A stretch of 64,000 bases of DNA, taken from the NCBI GenBank assembly GCA_036346225.1, contig JARFIW010001480.1:11315001-11379000 (forward strand). The letters run 5' to 3'. Of the stretch, positions 1 through 10,706 are shown piece by piece. Position numbers and translations under genes: made by a program. This DNA is from Platerodrilus igneus (lineage: Eukaryota; Arthropoda; Insecta; Coleoptera; Lycidae). The notes beneath the pieces were generated by a model. That model had not been told where the DNA came from, did not search any database, and saw nothing but the letters and a program-made list of their open reading frames with translations. How positions within the stretch are numbered: position 1 is the first letter of the stretch; each line of letters starts with the position of its first letter.

Positions 1-480
1 TACGAAACCAAACTGTCGGTTATTAAAACCGCCGCTGTCTCGCACTAGGTGCTCAATACGCGTAGTCCTAACGCGATCTACAACTTTTTCCAGCACCGGA
101 GCAAGCTAATTGGACGATAGCTGCCCGGATCTGACGCATCGGCCTTTTTAGGTTTGGGTATAAATTTCACGTTCTGGATTTTCCAGCAACGCGGAAAAAA
201 CGCCCCTTTCTAAACAAAGATTAAACAACCCGACAAAGACACACGGGGCTAACAGGGACGCCTCCAGAGCTGCGTCTGAAGTGATTCCATCATGCCCCGG
301 TGCCTTCTTAGGGTTCACCCTCCTATGAGCCCTGACGACCTCGTGAACTAGGATTGTCTTATCGGCACCTGTTCCTTGTGCCTCTGCAGCTTCCCGACGT
401 ACTAAATCGTGCGACCCCTCATCCTCCTCGGGATTATCCGAAGGTAAGAATTTCTCTAATAAATATTCCGCTGTGGTTTT
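1..480 (-). pseudogene. R1-type LINE reverse transcriptase fragment
   Basis: Reading the minus strand from 480 downward gives the segment before and at the start of a non-LTR reverse transcriptase. It opens with TTAEYLLEKFLPSDNPEED, then has KKAPGHDGI, then GVF and, after a frameshift near 196 in a T run, FIPKPKKADASDPGSYRPIS. The pairing of KAPGxDGI with PKxxxxxSYRPISLL is a hallmark of RT domains of the R1/TRAS/Jockey group. A second frame break lies near 85. The fragment runs off the left edge, so the catalytic FADD box is outside the window. Family assignment rests on motif resemblance only; R1-like is likelier than Jockey because of the acidic segment before the RT. It is broken and not expected to be functional. 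Confidence 0.75.
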
Positions 481-2940
481 AAAGCCTTCCGTGTATTCGC
501 CATTTGTTTTCTAGAAGATACCACAGCAGGATTTTTATTATTGTTCCCAGCAATGGCAAGAACGGTGGAGCAAGTGTGTGTGGTTCTAAAGGAGCCTTCT
601 TTGAAGACTGTTGAGTACATATGTACTTATACCGTGGTAACAAAGATTTGCAACGAAATTCTGTGAATTCTGTGACTAACCCTCGTATATGAACACGTTC
701 TTTCTCAGTCACTTGATCTAATAGTGTCTTAATGGTGGCAAATCAATTGGTCAAAACACATATACCTATTATGCAATGTTCAAAACTTCAAAAATATTCA
801 ATTAATGCGCGTCATGCTACCTATAGCACAAAACCAAAAAGCGCCAAAATCACAACTGGTAGTACTCTGCTACCTACGAACCAAAAATCTTAATTTTATT
901 TTGAACAAGTAACTAATCTATGGAGGTGTTACAAGTTATCAAGCATTACGGAAAACTAATACCAATGCTTCACAGGCAGTTCTTATTCCAGTGCAGAATT
1001 TTTTGCAGTTTATTAAAATTCAACGTATGTGCTTATTGAATAAAAGTTTATAGTTGGTACACTAGTTTTATACTATTTTGTCATGTAGCGTATTTTACTG
1101 AGCTTTGAAGTTATAATTAACTGATTGTGCTATTTACTACAAAAAACTGCTGTCGTCAGCATGCCACGAGCACAACGTACTTTATAACCGTATAACGTAG
1201 AAATTGTTGCCACCCAATGATCAAAGCTAGAAAAACAACTAGAATATAACCATAACCATATATCATCATAACGTGCATTGCGATATAGTTACATTGATGA
1301 AACCTTTCAGTCTTTATAAATTTTTAAAGCAAAGCCGTTTTACTCTGTGTTAGAATTTCCGTACAGAAATAGTAGGTAAATTATAGTACTATAGGGCAAA
1401 AAGCTTCCACCGTAATAGCAGCACGAAGCAGTATTTCCTTGCCGTATTTATCATTAATCATACGGCATGAGCTTTTTATTGCAAGTTCAAGCATGCAGAG
1501 CTTTCTGTGTTTGCCATTTGCACTCGCAAAGATATTTCTACAAATCAAGAAAATATAAATAGGTTGCTGCTGTTTTGCTGGAAACTACAAAATTTTAATT
1601 TAAAATTTGTATATTGCATTTCGTACCTTGACGGCAGCTTGGATGTGTTTTTAGTTATTTTACAAAACTAAATGTATCTGATCATGCCACTTTAATAACG
1701 GCTTATAAAAAGAATAAAGAGAACATACGGAAATAGAAAAATAAATCCTCCACCAGGTTTTAAAAATTAGATGCGCTCCTGAAAAGTCCGTAAACCGAAA
1801 AACCCTATAACGAATCAATTATTTTGATACAAACCCATACAAATTAATTGGATCTGCTAAATTTTTTTATAAAATAATATAGTTTGCAGTTCATAATGCA
1901 TTTTATTCTTTTTATTTTCTATAAAAATACTTCTATAAAAATAAAAGTACTAAACAATTTAATAATGAACAGAAATTCAAAAGCTAAACATATATGTAAA
2001 TTAAAAACAAGATAAATCATATATCCGCATGCGCATACATATAATAGAAAACAAAATAAAACGACTAAAAGCTATTATAATGAAGAACCGCTAAGCTATA
2101 ATATGCTGTACCATCATTTTTTGCTGTTATGGATTAACCCATTCTAACATATTGGTCCAACGTTATTTGCTTCACTTTACTTTCTGCTTCTTTTTGCATT
2201 GTTTTGTAACAGGCAATTGCTGAGTTAAGTGAATGACGTAAATAGTTAGGGGCATGATAAAATTCGTCAAAGCGATAAAGTAAGACTAGTTGGACCATTA
2301 AAATTTTGAATATTAATAAGATAAGACAACGCTTCCAATTATAATGTAACCTAAGGGAAATAGTAAAAATAATAAATCTTCAAACGTTGATAACGGGCGT
2401 ATAACACAACTGCTGAAACAATACATCTCCGAATGTTGCCTCACACGCATTCGAACACAAACCAATTTAGAAGTTTTGGAAAAAAGTCAAATAGGGTCCA
2501 GATGCTGACGTCACAGGGGTGTGCTGTTATATAACCCAATGGATGTTGAGAACAATTCATTCCTGATCCAAACGTCACGATTCAGTAGACTTGATAATCT
2601 ATCACATAGTAAAAGTACTACAGTTTTAAAAGTGAAATTTAATTAGATACAGTTCGACACGATTTTATTGAAACAGTCGAAATCGACGTGTTTTTGAATA
2701 TTCAGATGCGAGTATTTTTTTAAAGTGCTTACAAAGATTTCAAAGTGGAGAATAAATAATTAAATAATAATTGAACTGTAGGTATGCAACCCAAGTTGCA
2801 ATTAACAAACTTCATGGGCGTCACAGAAAGACAAACGTGAACACCTCTTAATAATAGACTCGCCAATCAATAGAAAAACAAAATATTGACATATCAAAAA
2901 TTAATTAATACGTTTTATAAGGTCTTCAAATCTATCGTTA
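481..2940. other. AT-rich stretch without recognisable gene
   Basis: No long open frame, RNA gene or known repeat is visible here. The only ordered signal is a possible promoter near 2,506-2,565, listed separately. The sequence is strongly AT-rich and looks like decayed intergenic or intronic DNA. Confidence 0.5.
2506..2565 (+). promoter_or_regulatory. candidate promoter (CRE plus TATA)
   Basis: A perfect palindromic CRE (TGACGTCA) at 2,506-2,513 is followed at 2,527-2,534 by TTATATAA. A C-containing start-like stretch (ATTCATTCC) lies about 25 bases further on. This spacing matches an RNA polymerase II TATA promoter read to the right. No coding exon can be recognised downstream, so the match may be chance; an element promoter or a host first exon are both possible. 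Confidence 0.25.
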
Positions 2941-2983
2941 AAAATATCCGAATCATTGAAGTATTTGTTGTAAGTTAGACACA

Positions 2984-3322
2984 CTACTGTGGCTGGAGAG
3001 TGCAACAATAAATTTGTTCTACTCGTTTGAATATAAAAGTATTGCTAAAACGCGCATGTTGACGAGGCACTACCAATGAAATCTTTCCTAGTAGATAAGG
3101 GCAATCTATTTCATTGTTTAATAATTTATATAAGAATCTTATGTTTATACTTTTTCGTCTGCATTGGAGTGACCGACAATTAAATTTTTTAAGTAAAGCT
3201 TCGTGGTCAGACCCAATAGGTGGATAGAATCCGTCATAGGTGAAAGATACATATTTTAAAAATTTCCTTTGAACTGCTTCTAAGCTATCGCTATGAACTT
3301 TACAAATTGGTTGCCATATCAA
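2984..3322 (-). pseudogene. Jockey/CR1-type LINE ORF2 C-terminal part
   Basis: A 112-residue open frame containing VQRKFLKYVSF, a FNCRSLQCRRK stretch and FLYKLLNNEIDCPYLL. This order (VQRRFLKY, then L..RR....FLYKLLN..ID.P.LL) is typical of the region after the RT domain in arthropod Jockey/CR1-like LINEs. It lies downstream, on the same strand, of the RT piece at 3,640-4,371, with stop codons and frameshifts between, so it is the 3' part of the same decayed element. No poly-A or repeat tail is evident. Confidence 0.7.
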
Positions 3323-3639
3323 AGATCCGTATTTAAGTTTAGATCTAACAAGAGTGTTAAATAGTAGTATAGTAATGTATTAACAGAGAAGTTGCTGCAG
3401 TTTCCGTATATTAGACCATAAAATTTATATGCACTTGAAATACATTTATTACGTTCAACGAAGTGGAATTTTTTATCAAATAGGATACCTAAATCCTCAA
3501 AGCTAGATAATCTTTGAACAAGCGTTTATTGTATGAAGTACGAGAAGTTTATTATGTCATGCTTCCGACCATACGAAATTACACACCCTTTTGTGTATAT
3601 TTATATGCAACCGATTACTTAGGCATCAAGTAGTCAAAC

Positions 3640-4371
3640 TTTCAATATCGTTTTGTAAAAGTATGCAGTCGGTAATAGAAGTAATAGTTTTGAAAATTTT
3701 TAAATCGTCTGCGAACAGAATTTTTCTGCTTTGATAGAATCCACAATATCACTAATAAATATTAGAAAAAACAAAGGGCCAAGATTTGACCCTTGCGGGA
3801 CACCCGATGTTGGAGTAAATGTTTGAGAGTGATAGTTCGAATAAACTACGTGCATTTGTCTATTTAAGAGGTAAGACTGAGTAAGGTTCAAAAGTGCTTG
3901 TGAGAATCCAATAGCATTTAGTTTACTCAAAAGAATGTAATGATCGATTTGGTCAAAGGCTTTCTGGAAATCAGTGTAGATAACATCAACTTGTTTGTTG
4001 CTCTCGAGTGATTCACAAACAAATTGGCTGAATGTAGCTAAGTTGGTAATTGTTGATTTCCTTTCCATAAAGCCGTGTTGCGCAGGTATAATATAAAGTT
4101 TTATTTGAGCACATATATGCTTGTATAATAACGACTCAAAAATTTTGGCAATCTTGGATATAATGGAAATAGGACAATAGTTAGTAACATCGGAGGTGGA
4201 GCCCTTCTTAAGTACTGGTGTAATCATTGACATCTTCCATATATTCGGAAAAGACCGCTGTCTAAGAGAAAGATTGTATAGGTAGCATAAGGGTTTGGCC
4301 AATACATTTGCGCAGTCTTTAACAAAGAAAGACGGCACAGCGTCGACACCAGCAGTATTTTTGTTTTCAAC
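3640..4371 (-). pseudogene. Jockey/CR1-type LINE reverse transcriptase domain
   Basis: On the minus strand the frame shows NKNTAGVDAVP, ITPVLKKGS followed by a YRPIS-like CPISII, TDFQKAFDQIDH (RT motif A), and SGVPQGSNLGPLFFLIFISDI (motif B). A frameshift near 3,720 throws the catalytic box out of frame; the box is still readable as LFADDLK at 3,698-3,718, followed by a recognisable thumb sequence. These are the fingers and palm of a LINE RT. The N-terminal continuation resumes beyond an insertion at 4,372-5,020. The frameshift, the Y-to-C change before PIS and the interruption make it a pseudogene. The endonuclease domain is absent, so the copy is 5'-truncated. Confidence 0.85.
4364..4371. 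repeat. target-site duplication, left copy
   Basis: TTTTCAAC, identical to 5,021-5,028, directly bordering the 649-bp insertion. Confidence 0.6.
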
Positions 4372-5020
4372 GAACTTCGTTCGTTTATGAAATCGATTTG
4401 TCGTCCGTCTGTCTGTCCATTTGTCCGTCCGAGGCATTTCTAATGGTCGGACATCAATGTGTGATACATCAATCGATTCAGCTCGGTGTCCTGAGCTTAA
4501 GTTTTGATGTCAGTTGAAATCGGGCCACGGGGACGCCGTGCCCCCGCGATATTCCGTCGGGAAAATTAAAATTTCAAATAGGTCCAAAATTAATGTGCGA
4601 TACATATTTGGACTCCCCTAACATAGCTGAGTCGAAATATGGTACCCCCCACAAAATCTGACCACGGATACCCGACCCCCCGGGGAATTAATTTTTATCA
4701 AAAATTTCAAATAGGTCCAAAATTAATGTGCGATACATATTTAGAATCCTCTGAAAAAACTGAATCGAAATATGATGCCCCTTATTTACACACACACACA
4801 CACAACACACATACATACATACATACATACATACACACACATATATAGCTTTTAAAATATTTATTCAATAAAATAAAATATATTAAAATGTCTCTTTGTT
4901 GTTCATAAATTTTGTATTTTATCTGAATACTTATAATTACTACAACATAATAATTTTAATTTCTTTAAATTGTTTTAAAGTAAGTCTACATTTGGAAGTT
5001 CGTTGCGACAATGCCTTGCA
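4372..5020. mobile_element. 649-bp insertion inside the LINE, 8-bp target duplication
   Basis: The LINE reading frame stops at 5,028 and resumes at 4,371, and TTTTCAAC occurs on both sides (4,364-4,371 and 5,021-5,028). Removing the insert and one copy brings the flanking RT pieces together with a single-base frame difference. The insert holds two copies of a ~38-bp direct repeat (near 4,569 and 4,705), a GTCCGTCTGTCTGTCC stretch near its left end, a CA/CATA microsatellite and an AT-rich right half. The words CAACGAACTTC (4,368-4,378) and GAAGTTCGTTG (near 4,995) form a short inverted pair near its ends. There is no coding capacity. It is a non-autonomous element of unknown class; an 8-bp duplication would fit hAT, but the ends do not look like hAT. 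Confidence 0.65.
4789..4850. repeat. CA / CATA microsatellite
   Basis: (CA)n passes into (CATA)n and back to (CA)n and TATA. It lies inside the 649-bp insertion and may have grown from its tail. Confidence 0.9.
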
Positions 5021-5028
5021 TTTTCAAC
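5021..5028. repeat. target-site duplication, right copy
   Basis: TTTTCAAC, identical to 4,364-4,371, on the other border of the insertion. Confidence 0.6.
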
Positions 5029-5431
5029 TTGTTAGTTTTCTTATAGCTTCCAACACTTCCACCTCAGTAAAAATTGTTACCGAAATAAAGCGAGTGTTAG
5101 GAAATACTGGAATGGTAGTCGATGAATTTGACTTAACGAAAACACTTCTGAAGTGTAAAGCAAATGCATCTACAATTTCTTGTTGAGTAGTGATAGTTTT
5201 ATCATTGTATTTCATTGTACCAGGTATTCTAGTAGAGCCTTTCTTGTTATTTACAAATTTCCAAAAATACTTCGGTTCCGAAGAAATGTTCACCTGAATC
5301 TTGAGAATAAACATTTTGTACGCTTTATCAATTAATGTTTTACATAAGGATCTTATGGATTTAAATTTAACGTAATCATTAATACTGTGACTTTGTTTAT
5401 AGTTCTTCCAAAGTTTATGTTTTAGTTTCAA
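5024..5431 (-). pseudogene. Jockey/CR1-type LINE ORF2, segment before the RT
   Basis: A 135-residue frame with KLWKNYKQSHSINDYVKFK, then PKYFWKFVNNKKG and IPGTMKYNDKTITTQQEIVD, then FALHFRSVF and EVLEAIRKLTS. This is the linker between endonuclease and RT in arthropod Jockey-like LINEs (phrases such as KxFWxFVNxKK and IxxxFxxHFxSVF). It continues into NKNTAGVDAVP of the RT piece at 3,640-4,371 across the 649-bp insertion. The copy begins near 5,431-5,450, so the endonuclease has been lost by 5' truncation. Confidence 0.8.
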
Positions 5432-6073
5432 TTAGTTAATTATAATTGAATCAAACGATGTCAGGAACTCGAGAGTGAGTCCTTCTTTTTTTTCTTTGTA
5501 TCCGCTTCTTACCGCGGAACAAGAACGCCTGTGATTTTACCGTTCTAAGATGACATTTCCAAATTTGATTTTTTTTTTAGATATATGAAAATTATTAAAC
5601 CATTTTGGCATTTACTGTATATATAAATTATTTCAATTGTAAAATTAGTTTAAGTGTATATTTACGACATTCTAGAGCTGTGGTTTTTAGGGTTGCGTGT
5701 GGTTCTTTCTTTTTCCTAATTACAGTCAAGGGGTAGTTGCCTAAAAGCTACAGCTCGCCATTTTGTTTTTTTTGGGTAATTTTTGTTTTTTGAATATTTA
5801 AGGGGTTGTAATAATGTATTTATAAATTGGGGACATTGACTTTTTTTGGGGTTGGGTTTCGGGAGTACTGTTTTTGTATATATATTTTGGTTTTAATTAT
5901 AAGTTCTTTTTTTTCTGTTGTATGTTTTGTTCTGTGTGTGAATGAGTGAGTGTTTTTATATATTTTTGTTGTTAGTTTTTTTTTCAGGCTCTCCTTTACT
6001 TATAGGTATAAAACCCCGCCCACTCGCCGCCTGAGCCCGGACTTTCTTTGCCTTTCTTTCTGTTGATTTTTTT
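5432..6073. other. T-rich non-coding stretch with a GC-rich island
   Basis: Long T runs on the plus strand with no open frame. At about 6,006-6,045 a TATAAAA sequence runs into a C-rich island (CCCCGCCCACTCGCCGCC), unusual in this AT-rich setting; it could be a small plus-strand promoter, but nothing downstream supports that. Confidence 0.4.
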
Positions 6074-6199
6074 TTATGTTACGTCAATGTACGTAGCACA
6101 TGTGGTATGAACATGCATTTTACATACATCACATTCAATTGAATTAGTGTTAGGATTACATTGTGAATTGCAATTTACACATTTATCACGTTTATCCAT
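6074..6199 (-). CDS. short PHD-like zinc-finger ORF (LINE ORF1 start)
   Basis: A complete 41-codon frame on the minus strand, from an ATG at 6,199-6,197 to a stop at 6,076-6,074. Its spacing is C7-x2-C10-x3-C14-x8-C23-x2-C26-x4-H31-x2-C34, with IECDVCKMHVHTTC in the second half. That is the first part of a PHD-like zinc finger of the kind found at the N-terminus of ORF1 proteins of CR1/Jockey-type LINEs. The second half of the domain and the rest of ORF1 are missing. It lies about 0.65 kb upstream of the LINE at 2.98-5.43 kb on the same strand, so it may be the old 5' end of that element, but the connection is inferred. Confidence 0.5.
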   Translation of the reverse strand: MDKRDKCVNCNSQCNPNTNSIECDVCKMHVHTTCATYIDVT

Positions 6200-6589
6200 T
6201 GTATTTGTTTCAAGTTGAAATTAGAAAACTAAACGTGGACACAAATTCTTTACGTTTTTGGGCGGTTAAAAACGACTATACTTTACAAACAACAACGCCT
6301 CGGATAGGATTGGGTTAGATATTATACAAAGGAAAAGTACGTTAGAAAAATAATTAAAATGCAATTAATTTAATACCTACAATAGTTGATACTTGTATCA
6401 GCTTTTTAATATTGTTTTCAACGGAGCACTATACACAACACGTCTATACCGTACGAACGTTCAACTAAACAGAATTATTAAATCTTAAGTTAAATCGTTA
6501 CAAAGTATAATTGAAGGACATATTGCAAAAGGTTAATGGAAGTTCATAAACCAGCCATGAGAACGGATGTAAATACTTTGTTTTCCAGA

Positions 6590-6987
6590 TGTAACATGAC
6601 ACTGCAGATACAGGAAACAATAGATTGTATGACACTTATTGTTAGAATTAAGATTACTAAGAAGTAATACTTTGTATTGTATAAAGAAAATAGCAGACAT
6701 AAGCTCTGCAGTTCCCACAAGCAATGTGAGGGGCAGAGATAGCATAAATACCCTCAGGAGCCCAAAGCGGCCAGTCAATCTAGAGCTTCACAACTTTAAC
6801 ATTGTTGGTTGTTCAAGCTACTCAATTAGTTTAAATAAATTAATTAGTGAAAAGTAACATTGATTGTTGAACGTTAATGAATATAACGTAACCACTGGTT
6901 AAATTCAATTGTACTTTTTGTTTCAATAAAAATTGATAGAAGAGTTTTTGGGAGAAGCCTTTTTAAAAAGCCGCTCCAAAATCTATC
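6590..6987 (+). repeat. probable gypsy-type 5' LTR (left edge uncertain)
   Basis: The block ends immediately before a primer-binding site at 6,988. It contains a CATAAATA box near 6,745, an AGTCAATC start-like motif about 27 bases later and an AATAAA near 6,925, the usual promoter and poly-A layout of an LTR. The left edge is placed at TGTAACATGAC by analogy with TG-starting LTRs. I could not find a matching second LTR. Confidence 0.4.
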
Positions 6988-7005
6988 TGGCGCAGTCGGT
7001 AGGAT
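6988..7005 (+). promoter_or_regulatory. tRNA primer-binding site (Ser type)
   Basis: TGGCGCAGTCGGTAGGAT. The first 11 bases are complementary to a tRNA-Ser 3' end (CGACTGC-G-CCA). The same primer class is used by the 17.6/297 group of gypsy elements. It marks the start of the internal region of an LTR retrotransposon read to the right. Confidence 0.65.
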
Positions 7006-7892
7006 TCCAGAGGGGCACTAGCGAATCCAATATCGTGGAAACTGGTGGTCTTGAATCTTTATCCTTTATCTGGAAGAACAAACAAAAATTTAGACAAGGT
7101 ACAAAATCGACCAAGCCCAGCGGAAAAAAACTAAAGAAACTGGCAATGAAAATTATGTAAGTTTATTTATCCTAACCATTTTCAATTACTGATATTAGCT
7201 AGTAAAGCAACGAAAGAATTTATATGCGCATTTTTTGAACAATTTATGATTACATTTTATCCCGATTTATTAAGGGGAGGATTTACTCAGCAAACTCATT
7301 TTTAACAAAGGAATTTATATATGCGCATTTATGCACAAGTATTACATTTTATTACGATTAATAAATGAAACAATTTCAGCAAAGTCTGAGCTTTAGAGTA
7401 TAATTAGAACACAAGTCTGTGTACAGTTTATTACAGCAATTATTACGCAAACAATTTATTCAAAACTTGATTCTCATCACATTTTATAATTAAACACTTA
7501 AGTGCAACAAATTAACGAAAGTGTATAATTATAAAAGCATTTTATGTACTTTATTATTGAAACGATTTACTCAACGAAAGTCTGAAACAAAAACGTGTAA
7601 TTATAACACAGTTCATATACAATTTATTGCAGGAAACTATTACTGATATAAAATTATTTTGCATCAGTTTGCAAGCTCTACAAAATTTATAAATATACAC
7701 TTAACGCAACAATAACTGCTGAGACAATTAATCAGCAGAACTCTTCAATGTTATTATAGCACTTGATAATTACATATAAAGTATACGTAAAAGATAAGCC
7801 ATTCTTTAAATACCAACTTTAATACAATCTTAACACAATACAAACTCAACTAAAAAATAATTATAGAATTAATTTATATAAAAACAATAAAT

Positions 7893-8290
7893 ATGGAGAA
7901 TATGCGGTTATATCTCGATTCAATCCCGGTAAACAACGGAAATCAAGCAATATTAGGTATCTTTATCACTGTTTGTGATACGTTTTTAAAATCTTTTTAT
8001 AAAGAAAGTGACATTGACAGCAAAGTCATGCTTTTACGCCTGACTCTCAGCAAATTAGCCGGAAGAGCATCAACACTAATTGCAAGCCGCGATGACCTTG
8101 AACAGTGGGAAGATTACAAACGGTTGTTGATAGCGATTTCAGCGACCAGAGAAATATCAAATGTCCGGTGAGAGCCTTAATAAACTTCCGGATGGATCCC
8201 AATCAATCACCCTAGCAATTTGGTATAAGATGCCAAGATGTGAGGAGCTTAATCTTAACCAAAATCTATCTCGCGCACCTTGAAAAAGTT
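7893..8290 (+). pseudogene. gypsy-type gag remnant
   Basis: A 92-residue frame from ATG 7,893 includes VMLLRLTLSKLAGRASTLI and ASRDDLEQWEDYKRLL. After a shift near 8,130 a second frame continues with FSDQRNIKCPVRALINF. The order (LxLSKLxGxAxxLIxSR, WxDxKxxL, FGDQRN) is that of gag capsid proteins of Ty3/gypsy elements. It lies about 0.9 kb after the Ser-type primer site, in agreement with gag position. After about 8,290 the similarity ends and an RTE LINE takes over, so gag was truncated or interrupted. No zinc knuckle is present. Confidence 0.65.
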
Positions 8291-8309
8291 CTAAAATACT
8301 AGAACGGGT

Positions 8310-9780
8310 AAAAAGATTTGCGCGTTTCAGTGAACTAAAGAGCCTTAAGGATCGGTATGATACTTTAAGATGTGGAAGGCAACGGGAAAACAACACCTTA
8401 CCTCCCAAGTACAAAGCGTATTGAAAATGTTTTAAAATGATAACATTCTCTGAGTAAAAGATTCCGGAGTTAAAATAGTCTCCCATTTGGATTTCCGAGA
8501 GGGGACTACTTTGGAAGATGTGATCGACAAGCTTCAAGGAAGAGCAGGGAACATTTTGCGAATCAAATAGTCGAATTTCAGAAACATGAAGCAAGTAGGT
8601 AAGCTAGAGAATTTGAAAATTGAAATGGATAGGTTAACATTAGACGTAGTAGGGATTAGCTTAGTTCGGTGGCCACAAGCGGGGGATTTTTGGTGCGGAG
8701 AAGGGTAATTCATACAGGAGCAGAGGAAGGAAATTCAGGTGTAGGAATAGTCATGCGGAAAAGACCGGAAAACTACTTACTAAAGAATGAAAGAGTACTC
8801 ATAGTTAGATTGGAATCTAAAGCAGTAAATACAAAAATAATATAATACATGCCCACATCTAGCTACAGTGACGAGGAGGTAAAAGCGATTTACAAAGATA
8901 TCGAAAACATACTAAGATTTGTAAAATGACATGAAAATTTAATCATTACGGGAGATTTTAATGACGAAGAGGTAGAAGCAATCTACAAAGATTTCGAAAA
9001 CACCAAAATACAAAAAATAAAATGAAAACTTAATAATTACAGGGGATTTTAACGCAGTGATAGGTGAGGGTAGAGAAGGAGCGGTAGTAGGTTTATTTGG
9101 TGTAGGCACGAGAAATAACAGCGGCAATAGCTGCTGGAATTTTGCGACAAAAGCAATTTAACCAGCACAAACACATTATTTTTACATTATGCTAGAAGAC
9201 GAAACACATGGAAGATGCCAGGAGACACTGGGAGATAATAAATAGATTACGTTCTTGTTTGATAACGGTTTAGAAATCAAGTAAAAGAATATAGAAACTA
9301 CTCAGAAGCATATATAGACAATGACCACAACATAGTAATTATAAAAGTCGTGCATAAATTAAAAAATTTGAAGAAAAAAAGAACGGAAAAAGGTACTTTG
9401 ACTTTGAAAAATTACAAGATTAAGATATTCACAAACAATTCCAGAAAAAATCAAATGAATTACTGAAAGACATCGGGAAAATTTCTGATCTAAGAAAGTA
9501 GAAATAGAATGCAATAACATTAAATCCAGCTTGGATATGACGGTCAGAAATACTATAGGGTATAAACAAAACAAGAAACCATGGGTAACAAAGGACATTC
9601 TAAATTTAATAGAAACCTTTAATATGCTTAAATTTGCAGATAATATAGCGGTATTAGCATCTAGCAAAGATGGGTTAGAAGCAGCTCTTAATAAAATGGA
9701 AATAGTTCTAACAGAGAGATACAGTATAACCCAGAATTCAAATAAGAAACGAGAACTCATAAGAGGTTAGAGATTTCTGC
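8310..9780 (+). pseudogene. RTE-type LINE, endonuclease plus trace of RT (copy 1)
   Basis: Plus-strand frames give IEMDRLTLDVVGISLVRWP, then VGIVMRKRPENY, YMPTSSYSDEEVKAIYKDI, ENLIITGDFN and VGLFGVGTRNNSGN, the order of an RTE-clade apurinic endonuclease. KKPWVTKDILNLIE follows (the linker), joined directly to MLKFADNIAVLASSKDGLEA, a degenerate FADD box with D changed to N. Most of the RT is therefore deleted. The ~200 bp before the endonuclease match, on the opposite strand, the region around 49,620-49,800 of copy 2, so the 5' region is preserved. Stops and frameshifts are frequent. The copy sits between gypsy gag and gypsy integrase remnants, probably having inserted into gypsy DNA. Confidence 0.8.
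8870..9053 (+). repeat. imperfect tandem duplication inside the RTE endonuclease
   Basis: Two units of 93 and about 91 bp, both starting GACGARGAGGTARAAGC and ending in GGGATTTTAA. The duplicated part encodes DEEVxAIYKDxEN through the start of GDFN. Other RTE copies have this segment once. Confidence 0.7.
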
Positions 9781-9840
9781 TACTTAGAAAGTTAAATAAC
9801 ACAAAATGGGAAGAGTACAAAAAATATAAAACAAAGATTA

Positions 9841-10200
9841 TTGCTGCATTTAACAAAAAAAAGCAACTGCTATGTGCAAAGACAACAAACACAAACAAGG
9901 AAAAGTGCGCTACGTCATAAACGCCATAAACGGCAGTTAATTCAATTTAATGTTGGGGATAAAGTACTAGTAAAGACTCACCCTTCATTATGTGCGGAGG
10001 AGAAGGTAATAAAGAATTTTTTTTGTTATATAGAGGACCAGCGTCGGTGATGGAAGTACTTAACTCTAATTCTTATCGACTGGTGGAAGACGTTACTGGG
10101 TGACTCCTAGGGGTACATAAGGTTTGCAATTTAAAGTCATATTTAATTCCAAAGCATGAGGTTGAATCTGACCATGGAGTTAAATTTGTTTCCGTGTAGT
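9841..10200 (+). pseudogene. gypsy integrase C-terminal remnant
   Basis: The first frame reads HKRHKRQLIQFNVGDKVLVKTHP. After shifts in T and G runs, the other frames give YRLVEDVTG, a GVHKVCNLK stretch and PYLIPKHE. The VGDxVLVxTHPxS......FxLLYEGPYRV....SYxLV......G..HxxxLKPY pattern is the C-terminal tail of gypsy integrases, after the catalytic core. RT, RNase H and the integrase core are missing. It ends about 20 bases before a possible LTR start (GGGGGTGATGTGCC). Confidence 0.7.
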
Positions 10201-10220
10201 CACTAAATTTAACTGGGGGT

Positions 10221-10675
10221 GATGTGCCGAGCCTGTTTTGGTAACCCTCTTCTTTAATAATTAATTCTCATATTATTTTATTTTACATATCTACGCCTAT
10301 GGCATACGTATATATTTATATTGTCAGTTATAAGAGATAATCCAAATGGTGTGCAAGACTGCACGTTTATCCAAAGCGGTCGCTGGGTTTGTACGTGAAG
10401 TGGGGGGTTGGGCAGTGTAAAGTAAATGAAACAGGGCTGTCGGGTTCGAGGGAGTAAGAAGCTAAAATTCCATTAGGCGCGGCGGTAATGGTTATAAACC
10501 CGCAATTTAAGGGTTCTACCCTTGTAAAAATAATGAGTGAGTAGTAGTGCAGTCATACAATTGTTAAGTGGAATCTGAGGGCATTTTACCTATAACCGAT
10601 ATTAGGTGCCAAAGCTTTCTTAGTTTAAAACAATCGCTTCTTAAACGATCAACCTAAATTGACACTGTAGGACAG
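10221..10675 (+). repeat. possible 3' LTR following the gypsy integrase tail
   Basis: The block begins TGTGCCGAGCC after a short G-rich run (AACTGGGGGTGA), as an LTR after a polypurine tract would, and could end in GTAGGACA. It holds a TTATAAA box near 10,490. No second copy of this LTR was seen, and it does not visibly match the block before 6,988, so the two gypsy pieces may come from different elements. Confidence 0.35.
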
Positions 10676-10706
10676 GTGCCTGTAAATATATGCAGCCTGC
10701 AGTATA

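Noticed and set aside
6590..10675. A single complete gypsy element spanning both gypsy pieces
   Set aside because: The supposed LTR before 6,988 and the one after 10,221 do not resemble each other, so the pieces cannot be joined with confidence.
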